This document shows positions 46,223-55,466 of a stretch of 64,000 nt of DNA, in pieces; position 1 is the first letter of the stretch; each line of letters begins with the position of its first letter. The notes below the pieces were generated by a model. The model worked only from the letters and a program-made list of their open reading frames with translations. It was not told the DNA's origin and ran no database searches. The translations under genes were made by a program, and so were the position numbers. Source of the DNA: Martinezella hainanensis (GTDB lineage Bacteria > Pseudomonadota > Alphaproteobacteria > Rhizobiales > Rhizobiaceae); the NCBI RefSeq assembly GCF_900094555.1, contig NZ_FMAC01000006.1, positions 62,001 to 126,000 of the forward strand. Direction: 5' to 3'.

Positions 46223-47158
46223 TCATTCTGCGTGATGGCAGGCAACCGCATGGCCGCTGCCCATTTGGCGGTAGGCCGGATCGTCGGTCCGGCAAATGTC
46301 TGTTGCGAGCGGACAGCGCGTGTGGAAACGGCAGCCGGATGGCGGATTGTGTGGGCTTGGCAGGTCGCCGGTGATCGGCGCGGCCTGCTTGCGCCGCGAC
46401 GGATCAGGCACGGCGGAAAGCAGCGCCTGCGTATAGGGATGCTTGGCATCGCTCCAGAGCCTTGCCGTCGGCGCGCTTTCAACGATGCGGCCGAGATACA
46501 TGACCAGCACGCGATCGGCGAAGTAGCGCACGACCGAAAGATCGTGGGAGATGAAAAGATAGGAAAGCGACAACTCCGTCTTCATCTCGACGAGAAGATT
46601 GAGGATCTGCGCCTGGATCGACAGATCGAGTGCGGAAACGGGCTCGTCGCAGATGACGAGCTCCGGCTGCAGGACCAGCGCGCGGGCAATGCCGATGCGT
46701 TGACGCTGGCCGCCGGAAAACTCATGCGGATAGCGATCGAGCGAATCCGGGGGCAGGCCGACATGAGCAACCATCGAAGCCGCTATGGCATCGCGGCTCT
46801 TGCGATCGCCGATGCCGTGGACTGCAAGCGGCGCCGTCAGGATCGCGCGGATCGTCTGGCGCGGATTGAGCGAGGCAAACGGGTCCTGGAAAATCATCTG
46901 GATGTGCCGGCGGATCGCCTGCAATTCCTTGCCCGACATTGCAGCGATATCGCGTCCCTTGAAGGTCACCTGTCCGGAGGTGGGATCGATGAGGCGCATC
47001 AAGGACTTGCCAAGGGTCGACTTGCCGCAGCCGGATTCACCGACCAGCGCCACGGTCTCACCCTCAAGGATCTCAAGCGATACGTCATCCACGGCCCGCA
47101 CTGTCCCAGCCGCGGCGGGATAGTGCGTGGAGAGCCTATCGACCGACAGAAGCGACAT
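46223..47158 (-). CDS. Dpp/Opp-type ABC transporter ATPase (F subunit)
   Basis: A 311-residue ATPase with Walker A GESGCGKST, signature FSGGQRQRIGIARAL, Walker B LVICDEPVSALD and the C-terminal oligopeptide-transporter tail (PPSGCRFHTRCPLATDIC) whose cysteines may hold an iron-sulfur cluster. I take the ATG at 47158 (GGAGAGAG just before it), which overlaps the D-subunit gene by 23 bases; the longer frame to 47320 would lie within that gene. It pairs with the D subunit to drive the permeases at 48131 and 49129. Confidence 0.9.
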   Translation of the reverse strand: MSLLSVDRLSTHYPAAAGTVRAVDDVSLEILEGETVALVGESGCGKSTLGKSLMRLIDPTSGQVTFKGRDIAAMSGKELQAIRRHIQMIFQDPFASLNPRQTIRAILTAPLAVHGIGDRKSRDAIAASMVAHVGLPPDSLDRYPHEFSGGQRQRIGIARALVLQPELVICDEPVSALDLSIQAQILNLLVEMKTELSLSYLFISHDLSVVRYFADRVLVMYLGRIVESAPTARLWSDAKHPYTQALLSAVPDPSRRKQAAPITGDLPSPHNPPSGCRFHTRCPLATDICRTDDPAYRQMGSGHAVACHHAE

Positions 47159-48131
47159 GGGCTCTCTCCACAACGGCTGGAACATAGGGACAGGCGACCT
47201 CACGGCTGGCCGAAACTGCGACAAGCGGCGGTACGGCTTGCCCGCAGGCCGGTCGTGCCACCGGACAGCGCGGCCGGAACGAACAGCCCTGCTCGCCAGC
47301 TGCCGAGACAATCGAACCACGAATTTCGGTCAATGGCCCGTCGCGATAGTGATAGTCGGCTTTCAGCCGCGGCGAAGCGGCAAGCAAGCCTTGCGTATAG
47401 GGATGATAGGGCGTCTCGAACAACGCGCCGGGCAGGCCCTGTTCGATCTTTCGGCCAGCATACATCACGACGACACGATCGGCCCATTGCGCGACGATGC
47501 CGAGGTCATGCGTGATGAGGATCACAGCCATGTTGAGCTGGCTGCGCAGGCGATCGAGCAGTTGCAGCACCTGCGCCTGGATCGTCACGTCGAGCGCCGT
47601 CGTCGCCTCGTCGGCGATCAGTAGCCGCGGATTGCAGGCGACGGCGATGGCGATCATCACGCGCTGACGCATGCCGCCCGAAAGCTGATGCGGATAGTCG
47701 TCGACGCGCTTGCCAGGCTCCGGGATGCTGACAAGGTCAAGCAGGTCGATCGCACGCTGGCGCGCCTGTTTCCGGCTCAATTTTTCATGAATGCGCAGCA
47801 CTTCGATGATCTGGTCGCCGATCGTCAGTACGGGGTTGAGCGAGGTCATCGGCTCCTGAAAGATCATGGCGATGTCGTGCCCGCGAATGCCACGCATCTC
47901 GCGCTCGGGCAATTTCAGGAGATCGCGTCCGTCAAAGACGATCTCGCCCGCCGTCTTCGCATGCCGGGGCAAAAGCCCCATCAGGCCGAGAGCCGTCAGC
48001 GACTTGCCGGAACCGGATTCCCCGACGATCGCCAGCATCTCGCCGGCTGCGGCGCTGAAGTTGACACCCTTAACGGGCTGTGCCGCGCCGAAGCCGACGG
48101 AGAAATCGCGAACATCCAGAAGCCCGGTCAT
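47136..48131 (-). CDS. Dpp/Opp-type ABC transporter ATPase (D subunit)
   Basis: A 331-residue ATPase with Walker A GESGSGKS, signature LSGGMRQRVMIAIAVAC, Walker B LLIADEATTALD and the C-terminal GCSFRPRCPVARPACGQ tail. Its start codon shares one base with the stop of the permease gene (TGATG), showing translational coupling. Together with the F subunit it forms the heterodimeric motor of the peptide/nickel/glutathione-type importer. Confidence 0.92.
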   Translation of the reverse strand: MTGLLDVRDFSVGFGAAQPVKGVNFSAAAGEMLAIVGESGSGKSLTALGLMGLLPRHAKTAGEIVFDGRDLLKLPEREMRGIRGHDIAMIFQEPMTSLNPVLTIGDQIIEVLRIHEKLSRKQARQRAIDLLDLVSIPEPGKRVDDYPHQLSGGMRQRVMIAIAVACNPRLLIADEATTALDVTIQAQVLQLLDRLRSQLNMAVILITHDLGIVAQWADRVVVMYAGRKIEQGLPGALFETPYHPYTQGLLAASPRLKADYHYRDGPLTEIRGSIVSAAGEQGCSFRPRCPVARPACGQAVPPLVAVSASREVACPYVPAVVERAHVASVGR

Positions 48132-49132
48132 CAGCGCTCCTCCGAGAAGCGGGGATTAAGCGCGTCGTTCAGGCCATCGCCGATGAGATTAAGCGACAGG
48201 ACCGTGAAAACGATCGCAAGGCCCGGCAAGGCGGTGAGATACCAGGCCGTGCGGATCACGTCGCGTCCGGCACCGATCATGGAGCCCCAGGAGACACGGT
48301 TGGGATCGCCAAGCCCCATGAAAGACAGCGCCGATTCCATCAGGATCGCGCTGGCGACCATAACCGAGGACGTGACGATCAGGGGTGGCAGGGCATTCGG
48401 GAGGATCTCCCGCAAGATGATGCGGGCATGGCCGAAGCCTAGGCTGCGGGCGGCGAGCACATAATCCTTTTCCCGAATGGCGCGGAATTCGGCGCGGGTC
48501 AGCCGCGCAACCGTCGGCCAGCTGACGATCGCGATCGCAATCGTCACGGTCGATGTGGTCGGCTGCGCGATCGCAACCAGAACCACGAGGAGAACGAAGC
48601 TTGGTATGGTCTGGAAAATTTCGATGAGCTTGACGAGGAGATCATCGACCAGGCCGCCAAAATATCCGGCAAACGCGCCGACGGTCACACCGGCACCAAG
48701 GCCGAGCAACGTCGCAGCGATACCGACCGTCAGGGAGATCTGAGCGCCGTGCAGAATGCCAGCAAGAACATCGCGGCCCATGGAATCCGTGCCCAGCGGA
48801 TAGGTCGGATTCTGCCCCGGCCACAGGAAGGGGCGCGCCACCATCTCCAGCGGATCGCCGGGATAGAACACCGGCGCAAGCAGGGCGGCAAGCACGATGC
48901 CGAAGAGGACGGCTAAGCCGAAGAGCGCATTGGGGTTGGCAAGAAAGATCCTGAGCTCGCGCCGGCGCCCCTGCCAGCGCCCGCCCGATACCGCTGTCGT
49001 GCGCGCATCGGGCGCGTGAACATGGGTCCAGCGGCGTTCCGGAACAGGCGCAGCCTTTGCCTGTGTTTCTGACGCCTCTGCAGGAAAGTCACGTGCCGTA
49101 TCCGCATAGACTTTCAGCTCCTGCGCTTTCAT
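48131..49132 (-). CDS. Dpp/Opp-type ABC transporter permease (C subunit)
   Basis: A 333-residue permease with an unusually long hydrophilic N-terminus (about 65 residues) before the first helix, then five to six transmembrane segments. The DppC signature PLGTDSMGRDVLAGILHGAQ is followed by the coupling loop AARSLGFGHARIILREILPN. Start ATG at 49132 overlaps the B-subunit stop by four bases. It forms the pore with the B subunit. Confidence 0.92.
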   Translation of the reverse strand: MKAQELKVYADTARDFPAEASETQAKAAPVPERRWTHVHAPDARTTAVSGGRWQGRRRELRIFLANPNALFGLAVLFGIVLAALLAPVFYPGDPLEMVARPFLWPGQNPTYPLGTDSMGRDVLAGILHGAQISLTVGIAATLLGLGAGVTVGAFAGYFGGLVDDLLVKLIEIFQTIPSFVLLVVLVAIAQPTTSTVTIAIAIVSWPTVARLTRAEFRAIREKDYVLAARSLGFGHARIILREILPNALPPLIVTSSVMVASAILMESALSFMGLGDPNRVSWGSMIGAGRDVIRTAWYLTALPGLAIVFTVLSLNLIGDGLNDALNPRFSEER

Positions 49133-50118
49133 CGGCTTGCTCCGATCCTTGGGTCCAGCCAGGCTTGCAGAAGGTCGACTGCAGCGTTGGCGATGATGAC
49201 GAGAAGTGAGGAGAGAAGCAGGATGCCGAGGAGCACGCTGAAATCACGGGCCATGACCGCCTCGAAGGCCAATCGCCCGAGACCGGGCCAGCTATAAACG
49301 GTTTCGACGACGACGGCGCCACCAAGCATCCCGCCAAAATGCATGCCGGCCATGGTGGTGATCGGGATCAACGCGTTGCGCAGCACATGCCGCGTCGTCA
49401 GCATGAATGGCGAGACGCCTTTCGCCCGCGCGGTACGCACGAAATCCTGCGACTTGACCTCCAGCATGGCGGCGCGCGTCAGTCTTGCGTAGATGGCGAG
49501 ATAGAAGAGCGCGAGCGATATGGCCGGCAGCACCATGTAGCGCACCCGGTCAAGCAGCGCCGGCAGACCGGTCAATCGCGAGCCGATGGTGCTGTCGCCG
49601 CCGCTCGGCAGCCAGCCGAGCTTCACGGAAAACAGGAGGATCAGCATCAGCCCGATCCAGAAACCCGGGATCGAATAAAAGAGCAGAGAGACGATCGAGA
49701 TCAGCCGGTCCGGCAGCCGTCCGGCAAAGCTCGCCATCAACGATCCGAGTGTCAGGCCGATCACGATCGCAAAGATGAGCGCGGCCAACATCAGGGTCAG
49801 GGTGCCAGGCAAGCGCTGGCCAATCAGATCGGCCACCGGCATGCCGTAGCGCGGCGAAAAGCCAAGGCTGAAATGCGCGAGATTATTGAGATAATTCGCA
49901 AGCTGCACGAGGATCGGATTGTCGAGACCGAAACGCTCTCGCAGGGCTGCCATCGTCTCGACCGTTGCCGAACCGGCTTCGGCCGCCATGACATCGGCCG
50001 CGTCACCCGGTGCCAGCTTCAGTAGGAAGAAATTCAGGATGACGATGCCGAATACGGTCGGCACTGCCTGAATGGCTGTCCGGCGTAGCGTTCGCCCTAT
50101 CCGCATATATGCTGACAT
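49129..50118 (-). CDS. Dpp/Opp-type ABC transporter permease (B subunit)
   Basis: A 329-residue permease starting MSAYMRIGRTLRRTAIQAVP, with GIVILNFFLLKLAPGDAADV as the first helix region and the coupling loop TARAKGVSPFMLTTRHVLRNALIP. The ATG at 50118 has GAGGGG upstream; a longer frame to 50220 would start in AT-rich promoter DNA. It heads a seven-gene minus-strand operon (B, C, D, F, aldo/keto reductase, ACAD-fold enzyme, FAD protein). Its binding protein is not in the operon, but family-5 binding proteins flank it at 40748 and, divergently, at 50406. Confidence 0.9.
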   Translation of the reverse strand: MSAYMRIGRTLRRTAIQAVPTVFGIVILNFFLLKLAPGDAADVMAAEAGSATVETMAALRERFGLDNPILVQLANYLNNLAHFSLGFSPRYGMPVADLIGQRLPGTLTLMLAALIFAIVIGLTLGSLMASFAGRLPDRLISIVSLLFYSIPGFWIGLMLILLFSVKLGWLPSGGDSTIGSRLTGLPALLDRVRYMVLPAISLALFYLAIYARLTRAAMLEVKSQDFVRTARAKGVSPFMLTTRHVLRNALIPITTMAGMHFGGMLGGAVVVETVYSWPGLGRLAFEAVMARDFSVLLGILLLSSLLVIIANAAVDLLQAWLDPRIGASR

Positions 50119-50405
50119 CAAAACCCCTCGGCAGCGCCACAGATTTCTGGCCGCTGCATCGCAATAGTAGTTGACTAAATCTGTAGGTTTTGTCAAATCA
50201 ATATCGGTAGATATTTCCATAATTTCTCAAATTATAAGGCGAAATTGGAATAAATCACCAAGTATTAAATAAACTAAAGTTATTTTTCCTAAGAAATCAA
50301 ACAAAGAGAATAAGGGAACCTACGGGAACCACTCTCATCGAGAAGATAAAACCAGCCGCCGCTGGCAAATCGCAGCGCGGTCACAGAGACACGAGGCAAC
50401 CTTAG
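50119..50405. promoter_or_regulatory. Divergent AT-rich promoter region
   Basis: A 287-base spacer between the Dpp-type operon and the binding-protein/desulfinase operon. The stretch 50165-50300 is strongly AT-rich. It has a perfect dyad ATATC-N4-GATAT (50201-50214) and a TCTGTAGG word (50180-50187) that recurs at 57290-57297 in front of another binding-protein/monooxygenase pair. Confidence 0.5.
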
Positions 50406-52010
50406 ATGATCAGACTCCCAGCAATTTCTCGCCGCAGTTTTCTGCTGTCGTCCGCGGCCTTGGGCGCGACCGTCATGACGGGAACGGCGGTATTTGCTGC
50501 TCCAACCCGTGGCGGCTCGGCAACTCTGCTGCTCTCTGCCGAACCGCCGGTTCTGACCACTATCGCCCACACGGCTTTCAACTCGGTCTATGTGTCGCCG
50601 AAGGTGACCGAGGGGCTTCTGACTTACGACTTCGACCTCAACCCGCAGCCTCTGCTGGCCAGACAATGGACAGTCAGCGACGATGGCCTTCGCTACAGCT
50701 TCAAGCTGCGCGAAGGCGTCAAATGGCATGATGGCAAGCCGTTTACGGCTGACGATGTTGCCTTTTCGATTAGGACACTCAAGGACGTTCACCCACGCGG
50801 GCGCAACACGTTTCTCAATCTTGTCGATATCGAAACGCCCGATCCTCTGACCGCAATTCTGGTGCTTTCCAAGCCCGCGCCCTACCTGATTACTGCACTC
50901 GCGGCGTCGGAGTCTCCGATCGTTCCCCGGCATCTCTATGAGGGCACGAAGATCGCCGAAAATCCGGTCAATCTGGCGCCCGTCGGCACGGGACCATTCA
51001 GGTTCAAGGAATGGGTACGCGGCAGCCACATCGTCTATGAGCGCAATCCCGATTATTGGGACCAGCCTCGCCCCTATCTCGATCAGCTGATCGTCCGCTT
51101 CATCCCCGATGCCGCTGCCCGCTCCATCGCGATCGAAACCGGCGAAATCGATCTGGCGCCATCAACGCCCGTCCCCTTGAGCGATCTCGAACGCTTCAAG
51201 AGCCTCGACAGCCTCGCTTTCGAGACAAGGGGCTATCAATACGCCAATGGCGTCAGCCGCATCGAATTCAATCTCGAGAAGCCGGTCTTCAAGGATATTC
51301 GCGTGCGACGGGCCTTCGCCCATGTCATCGACCGCAAGGTGATCCGCAATACCATCAACTACGGCTACGGCGAGCCTATCCCCGGCCCGATCAACCCCAA
51401 CCTGACGAAATGGTATGTCCCCGATCTGAAGACCTATCCGATCGACCTTAGCGCCGCAGAAAAGCTGCTGGATGAAGCCGGTCATCCACGCGGCTCGGAT
51501 GGCGTGCGCCTTCGCCTCAATCTCGACTATGTGCCGAGCGGTGAACCCTATAGCCGCGGCTCTGAATATATCCGTCAGGCGCTTGCAAAGGTCGGTGTCG
51601 AGGTAACGGTGCGCAGCCAGGATTTCGCCACCTATACCAAGCGCATCTACACCGATCGCGACTTCGATTTCGCCTATGAAGGAATGAGCAATCTCTTCGA
51701 TCCGACCGTCGGCGTGCAGCGGCTTTACTGGAGCAAGAACTTCAAGCCCGGCGTGCCCTTCTCCAATGGCTCCGCCTATAGCAATCCGAAGGTTGATGCT
51801 CTCCTAGAGGCCTCGGCCATCGAGGTGGACCCGAAAAAGCGGGTCGAACAATGGCGGCAGATCCAGGAGATCCTCGTCGAGGACCTGCCAGCTCTCGACA
51901 TCGTCAGTCAGCCGGAACTGACTATCTACAACAAGCGCATCGCCGATCATACGCTCGGCGGCGAAGGCATAGCGGGCAGCCTTGCCTACGCCTATGTCGC
52001 GACCGCCTGA
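50406..52010 (+). CDS. Family 5 (Dpp/Opp-type) substrate-binding protein, Tat-exported
   Basis: A 534-residue family-5 solute-binding protein. The signal has a twin-arginine motif (SRRSFLLSSAALGATVM) and ends at about VFAA. Conserved phrases include VTEGLLTYDFDLNPQPLLAR and NPDYWDQPRPYLDQLIVRF. It is the first gene of an operon with the SfnG-like monooxygenase, the DszB-like desulfinase and an ACAD-fold enzyme, and it is divergent from the matching permease operon. It is therefore the prime candidate to feed the Dpp-type permease with the desulfinase pathway's precursor. Confidence 0.9.
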   Translation: MIRLPAISRRSFLLSSAALGATVMTGTAVFAAPTRGGSATLLLSAEPPVLTTIAHTAFNSVYVSPKVTEGLLTYDFDLNPQPLLARQWTVSDDGLRYSFKLREGVKWHDGKPFTADDVAFSIRTLKDVHPRGRNTFLNLVDIETPDPLTAILVLSKPAPYLITALAASESPIVPRHLYEGTKIAENPVNLAPVGTGPFRFKEWVRGSHIVYERNPDYWDQPRPYLDQLIVRFIPDAAARSIAIETGEIDLAPSTPVPLSDLERFKSLDSLAFETRGYQYANGVSRIEFNLEKPVFKDIRVRRAFAHVIDRKVIRNTINYGYGEPIPGPINPNLTKWYVPDLKTYPIDLSAAEKLLDEAGHPRGSDGVRLRLNLDYVPSGEPYSRGSEYIRQALAKVGVEVTVRSQDFATYTKRIYTDRDFDFAYEGMSNLFDPTVGVQRLYWSKNFKPGVPFSNGSAYSNPKVDALLEASAIEVDPKKRVEQWRQIQEILVEDLPALDIVSQPELTIYNKRIADHTLGGEGIAGSLAYAYVATA

Positions 52011-52032
52011 AGCATCGAAAGCACGGAACGCC

Positions 52033-53211
52033 ATGTCCATCCAGCACCCTCCCGGCTCCATCGTGGGTCTGCCGAAATTCGCCGCGCCGACCGATTTTCC
52101 AGATAGCCCGCTGTCGCAGGCGCTGAAACAACCCGTGCTGCTCGGCCTCTTTCTGCCGATCCAGGCCGGTGGCTGGACGCAATCGACGCTCGAACGCTCC
52201 ACCGACTGGCGCTTCGACTATAATAAGGCGCTGACGCTGCGTGCGGAGGAGCTGGGTTTCGATCTCGTGTTCGCACTGTCGCAATGGCTTCCCAAGGGCG
52301 GCTATGGCGGCGTCTTCAACGGCCAGGCACTCGACAGTTTCGTCTCGACGGCGGCGCTCGCCGGCCTCACGAAGAAGATCATGCTCATCTCCACGATGCA
52401 TGTCCTTTACGGGCCATGGCATCCGCTGCACCTTGCCAAGTTCGGCGCTACGCTCGATCACATCACTGGCGGCCGGTGGGGCATCAATGTCGTCACCGGA
52501 CATCGGGCCATCGAGCACGAAATGTTCGGCTGGCAGCGCATCGAACATGACAAGCGCTATGAGCTTGCGGCCGAATTTCTCGAGGTCGTACAGCGACTTT
52601 GGAGCGACGACGAGAACTACTCCTTCGAGGGTCAGAGCAGCTGGAAGCTCGGCGGCGGCTTCGTCACGCCGAAGCCGAATTTCGGCCGGCCGATCCTGGT
52701 GAACGCGACCGGCTCGGATGCCGGCATCGCCTTCGCCGCCCGCTATTCCGATATCGTCTTCATCACCAGCCCGACGGGTGCCGATATCGACAGCGCTCTT
52801 GCCTCCCTGCCCGCCCATACGAAGAGGGTGAAGGATGCCGCCGCCGATGTCGGACGCACCGTGCGCACCCTGCTCAATCCGATGGTCATTTGTCGGCCGA
52901 CCGAAAAAGAGGCTTGGGAGCTGGCGGACCGGATCGTCGCCCATGCCGATCAGCGCTCCCCGCAGGGTTTCCAGTCGCTGAACTCCGACGCCCAGGCCTG
53001 GAAGGGCCGTGATCCGCAGGACCCCTATCGTTTCGTCGGCGGCAATATCCGCGTCATCGGCTCTCCCGAACAGGTGGTCGATCAATTTCTCAAACTGAAG
53101 GCAGCCGGTATCGACGGCCTTCAGCTCAGCTTCTTCGATTTCCGCGACGACCTCGAATTCTTCGGAAGCGAGGTTCTGCCGCTGATGAAACAGGCCGGCC
53201 TTCGCAACTGA
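52033..53211 (+). CDS. SfnG-like FMNH2-dependent alkane/dimethyl-sulfone-type monooxygenase
   Basis: A 392-residue luciferase-like monooxygenase of the SsuD/SfnG type rather than the NtaA type. Recognisable phrases are WRFDYNKALTLRAEELGFDL, GYGGVFNGQAL, EHDKRYELAAEFLEVV and, near the end, FRDDLEFFGSEVLPLM, which resemble dimethylsulfone monooxygenase SfnG. The enzyme would split a sulfone or sulfonate C-S bond, giving a sulfinate and a carbonyl product. I use the ATG at 52033; the longer frame starting at 51982 overlaps the binding-protein gene. The DszB-like gene follows 11 bases later, which would act on a sulfinate product. Confidence 0.85.
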   Translation: MSIQHPPGSIVGLPKFAAPTDFPDSPLSQALKQPVLLGLFLPIQAGGWTQSTLERSTDWRFDYNKALTLRAEELGFDLVFALSQWLPKGGYGGVFNGQALDSFVSTAALAGLTKKIMLISTMHVLYGPWHPLHLAKFGATLDHITGGRWGINVVTGHRAIEHEMFGWQRIEHDKRYELAAEFLEVVQRLWSDDENYSFEGQSSWKLGGGFVTPKPNFGRPILVNATGSDAGIAFAARYSDIVFITSPTGADIDSALASLPAHTKRVKDAAADVGRTVRTLLNPMVICRPTEKEAWELADRIVAHADQRSPQGFQSLNSDAQAWKGRDPQDPYRFVGGNIRVIGSPEQVVDQFLKLKAAGIDGLQLSFFDFRDDLEFFGSEVLPLMKQAGLRN

Positions 53212-53222
53212 AAGGAACGATC

Positions 53223-54260
53223 ATGACCAGCAATGCAATTTCCGAAATCTGGTACACGCGTTGCCCCGTTCCGACACCGGTCGGACTTGCGGCACAACTC
53301 GGCTATCTCGAAGATGGCTTTCGTGCCGAAGGTGTCGCGCTGAAATCCATCATCGACTCTCCGGATCGCAACATCCGGCAGAGCCATTTCAACCATACGC
53401 TCGACTGGTCCTTCCGGCATGGCGGCAATGTGCCGCCCATTCGCGCGCGCTCGGAAGGACGTCGCACCCGCCTCGTCGGCATTACCTGGACGGATGAGTT
53501 TCAGGCGATCATCACGCTGCCGGAAACCGGTATCAGGACGACGAAGGATCTCAAGGGTCGGCGTTTCGGCATTGCCCGCCGCCCGGAAGGGATCGTCGAC
53601 TTCATGCGCGCCACAGCACTTAAGGGTCTCGTCTCGGCCCTTTCGCTCGAAGGCCTCTCCATCAACGATGTCGAGATTGTCGAGATCGCGCTTGCCGACT
53701 CCGTCCTCGCGAGCCAGGAAGGTCCCTCCCTCTTCGGTCTCAAGCGCAGGCAGGCCTATGGCGAGGAGATCGCCGCTCTGCTGCGCGGCGAAGTGGACGC
53801 CATTTATGTCAAGGGAACCGCCGGCATCAACGTCGCCAATCTCATCGGCGCCATCCAGGTCGCCGAATTCGGTTTCCATCCCGATCCGAAAATCCGCATC
53901 AATTCCGGTTCGCCACGCGTGCTGACCGTCGACGACCTGCTGGCCGACGAACGCCCCGATCTCGTGCGAAAGCTGATCGAGGCGATCTTCAAGGCAAGCT
54001 CCTGGGCGGAGGCGCATCCGGAAGAAACCCGCCGCTTCGTGGCGCGGGAATCCGGGGCGACGGAGGAACAGGTCCTTGCCGCCAATGGCCCGGAAATCCA
54101 TCGCCATCTCGGCCTGGGATTGGAACCGGAACTCGTCGACGCCGTCGAGCACTACAAGAATTTCCTGCGTGATTTCGGCTTTCTCGCCGGCGATTTTGAC
54201 ATAGGCGAATGGGTGGACCGCCGTCATCTCGACAGTTTTGCCGAACGTGCCGTCGCCTGA
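53223..54260 (+). CDS. DszB-like sulfinate desulfinase
   Basis: A 345-residue protein with the periplasmic-binding-protein (NMT1-like) fold but no signal peptide, as in DszB (2'-hydroxybiphenyl-2-sulfinate desulfinase, which releases sulfite). The DszB catalytic residues are all present: Cys14 in YTRCPVPT (DszB Cys27 in YSNCPVPN), His55 in SHFNH (DszB His60) and Arg65 with Gly67-Gly68 in FRHGGNVPP (DszB Arg70, Gly73). The His-to-Arg spacing of 10 is identical. LVGIT follows as in DszB. Length is close to the 365 of DszB. AAAGGA precedes the ATG. It lies between a sulfone-type monooxygenase and an ACAD-fold enzyme. A cytoplasmic binding protein is the alternative, but the conserved Cys argues against it. 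Confidence 0.82.
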   Translation: MTSNAISEIWYTRCPVPTPVGLAAQLGYLEDGFRAEGVALKSIIDSPDRNIRQSHFNHTLDWSFRHGGNVPPIRARSEGRRTRLVGITWTDEFQAIITLPETGIRTTKDLKGRRFGIARRPEGIVDFMRATALKGLVSALSLEGLSINDVEIVEIALADSVLASQEGPSLFGLKRRQAYGEEIAALLRGEVDAIYVKGTAGINVANLIGAIQVAEFGFHPDPKIRINSGSPRVLTVDDLLADERPDLVRKLIEAIFKASSWAEAHPEETRRFVARESGATEEQVLAANGPEIHRHLGLGLEPELVDAVEHYKNFLRDFGFLAGDFDIGEWVDRRHLDSFAERAVA

Positions 54261-54277
54261 TTGATGTTGTAACAACG

Positions 54278-55426
54278 ATGGCCGACACAATCACCGATCT
54301 GGTCGGCAAGGCCAAATGCCTTGCCGACGATTTTGCCGAAACCGCCGCCCATTATGATGCGAGCGGTGCATTTCCGTTCGAAAACTTCGACAAGCTGTTC
54401 GATGCCGGCCTGCTTGGCCTTGTCAGCGGTCGAGATCACGGCGGCCATGGCGAGGGCCTGACGTCGGCGCAGGCCGTTATCAGTGAGATCGCCCGCGGCG
54501 AACCGTCAACCGCGCTGGTGCTTGCCATGCACTACACTTCACACTTTGCCATCCGCCGCTTCGGCAAATGGCCCGCGCATCTGGCTGAACGTGTTCTATC
54601 GGCAAACAGGCAGGGTGTGGCGCTGATCAACAACGCCCAGGCCGAACCGCGCATCGGCTCACCGGCCCATGGCGCCCTGCCCGAAACGGTCGCGCGCCGC
54701 GACGGCGATCGCTGGCGCATCACGGGTCATAAGAGCTATGTGACCGGCATCCCTATTCTTAAATGGGTATCGCTTCTTGCCGTCACCGACGAGCAGGAAC
54801 CGCGCCTTGCCTCCTTTCTGGTGCCGACGAACGCTACTGGCCTGCGCGTCGAGAAGAGCTGGAATGCGGCCGGCATGCACGCGACGGCAAGCGACGATAT
54901 CATCCTCGAAGATGTGTCGGTGCCGCTCGACGATCTCATCGAGGCGCAGCCGGCCAGCGAACCGATCCGCCGCGACGAGCATGCAGCCGCCTTCTTCTTC
55001 GGCTTGCTGGGCGCGGTCTATCATGGCGTCGCGACATCAGCACGCAATCGCGTTCTTGGCTTTGTGAGCAAGCACGCCCCCGCCAGCCTTGGCGCGCCGA
55101 TCGCGACCGTGCCGCGCATCCAGGACGGGCTGGGTGAAATCGAGGTACGGCTTGCGACAAATGCACGGTTGCTTCGCTCGCTGGGCGAGGATGTCGATAC
55201 CGGCAGGCCAGTGGGGATGGATGGCATGCATGTCCGCCATGTCGTCATCGACAATGCCGTTGCCATTACCAGCCTGGCACTCGAACTTGCCGGCAATCCC
55301 GGCCTCAATCGCGACTTCCAGCTCGAGCGCCATCATCGCGACGCAATCACTGCCCGGTCGCATGCGCCGCAAAGCCATATGATCCGCACAATCGCAGCCA
55401 GAAACGCATTGAGCCGGCTTGTATAA
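54278..55426 (+). CDS. Acyl-CoA-dehydrogenase-fold flavoenzyme (fourth copy)
   Basis: A 382-residue ACAD-fold protein. Compared with the other three copies, the WDGIGQR motif is replaced by EKSWNAAGMHATASDD, closer to classical acyl-CoA dehydrogenases and to a sister monooxygenase branch, so it is a distinct subgroup. The catalytic-base position of true dehydrogenases could not be placed with certainty. It starts at the ATG at 54278, 17 bases after the desulfinase stop, and is the last gene of that operon. A strong hairpin overlaps its stop codon. Likely role: oxidation step in the same organosulfur pathway. Confidence 0.82.
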   Translation: MADTITDLVGKAKCLADDFAETAAHYDASGAFPFENFDKLFDAGLLGLVSGRDHGGHGEGLTSAQAVISEIARGEPSTALVLAMHYTSHFAIRRFGKWPAHLAERVLSANRQGVALINNAQAEPRIGSPAHGALPETVARRDGDRWRITGHKSYVTGIPILKWVSLLAVTDEQEPRLASFLVPTNATGLRVEKSWNAAGMHATASDDIILEDVSVPLDDLIEAQPASEPIRRDEHAAAFFFGLLGAVYHGVATSARNRVLGFVSKHAPASLGAPIATVPRIQDGLGEIEVRLATNARLLRSLGEDVDTGRPVGMDGMHVRHVVIDNAVAITSLALELAGNPGLNRDFQLERHHRDAITARSHAPQSHMIRTIAARNALSRLV

Positions 55427-55434
55427 GCCGGCTC
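55411..55434 (+). terminator. Terminator overlapping the stop codon of the desulfinase operon
   Basis: GAGCCGGCTT, four-base loop GTAT, AAGCCGGCTC: a perfect 10-bp stem that includes the TAA stop (55424-55426), followed by TTTGAT. Confidence 0.75.
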
Positions 55435-55466
55435 TTTGATAGCGGCGCGCGAACTCTCCGGGCCTC

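Noticed and set aside
53223..54260. The DszB-like protein read as an ordinary ABC substrate-binding protein
   Set aside because: It lacks a signal peptide and keeps the Cys/His/Arg set with DszB spacing, which a plain binding protein would not need.
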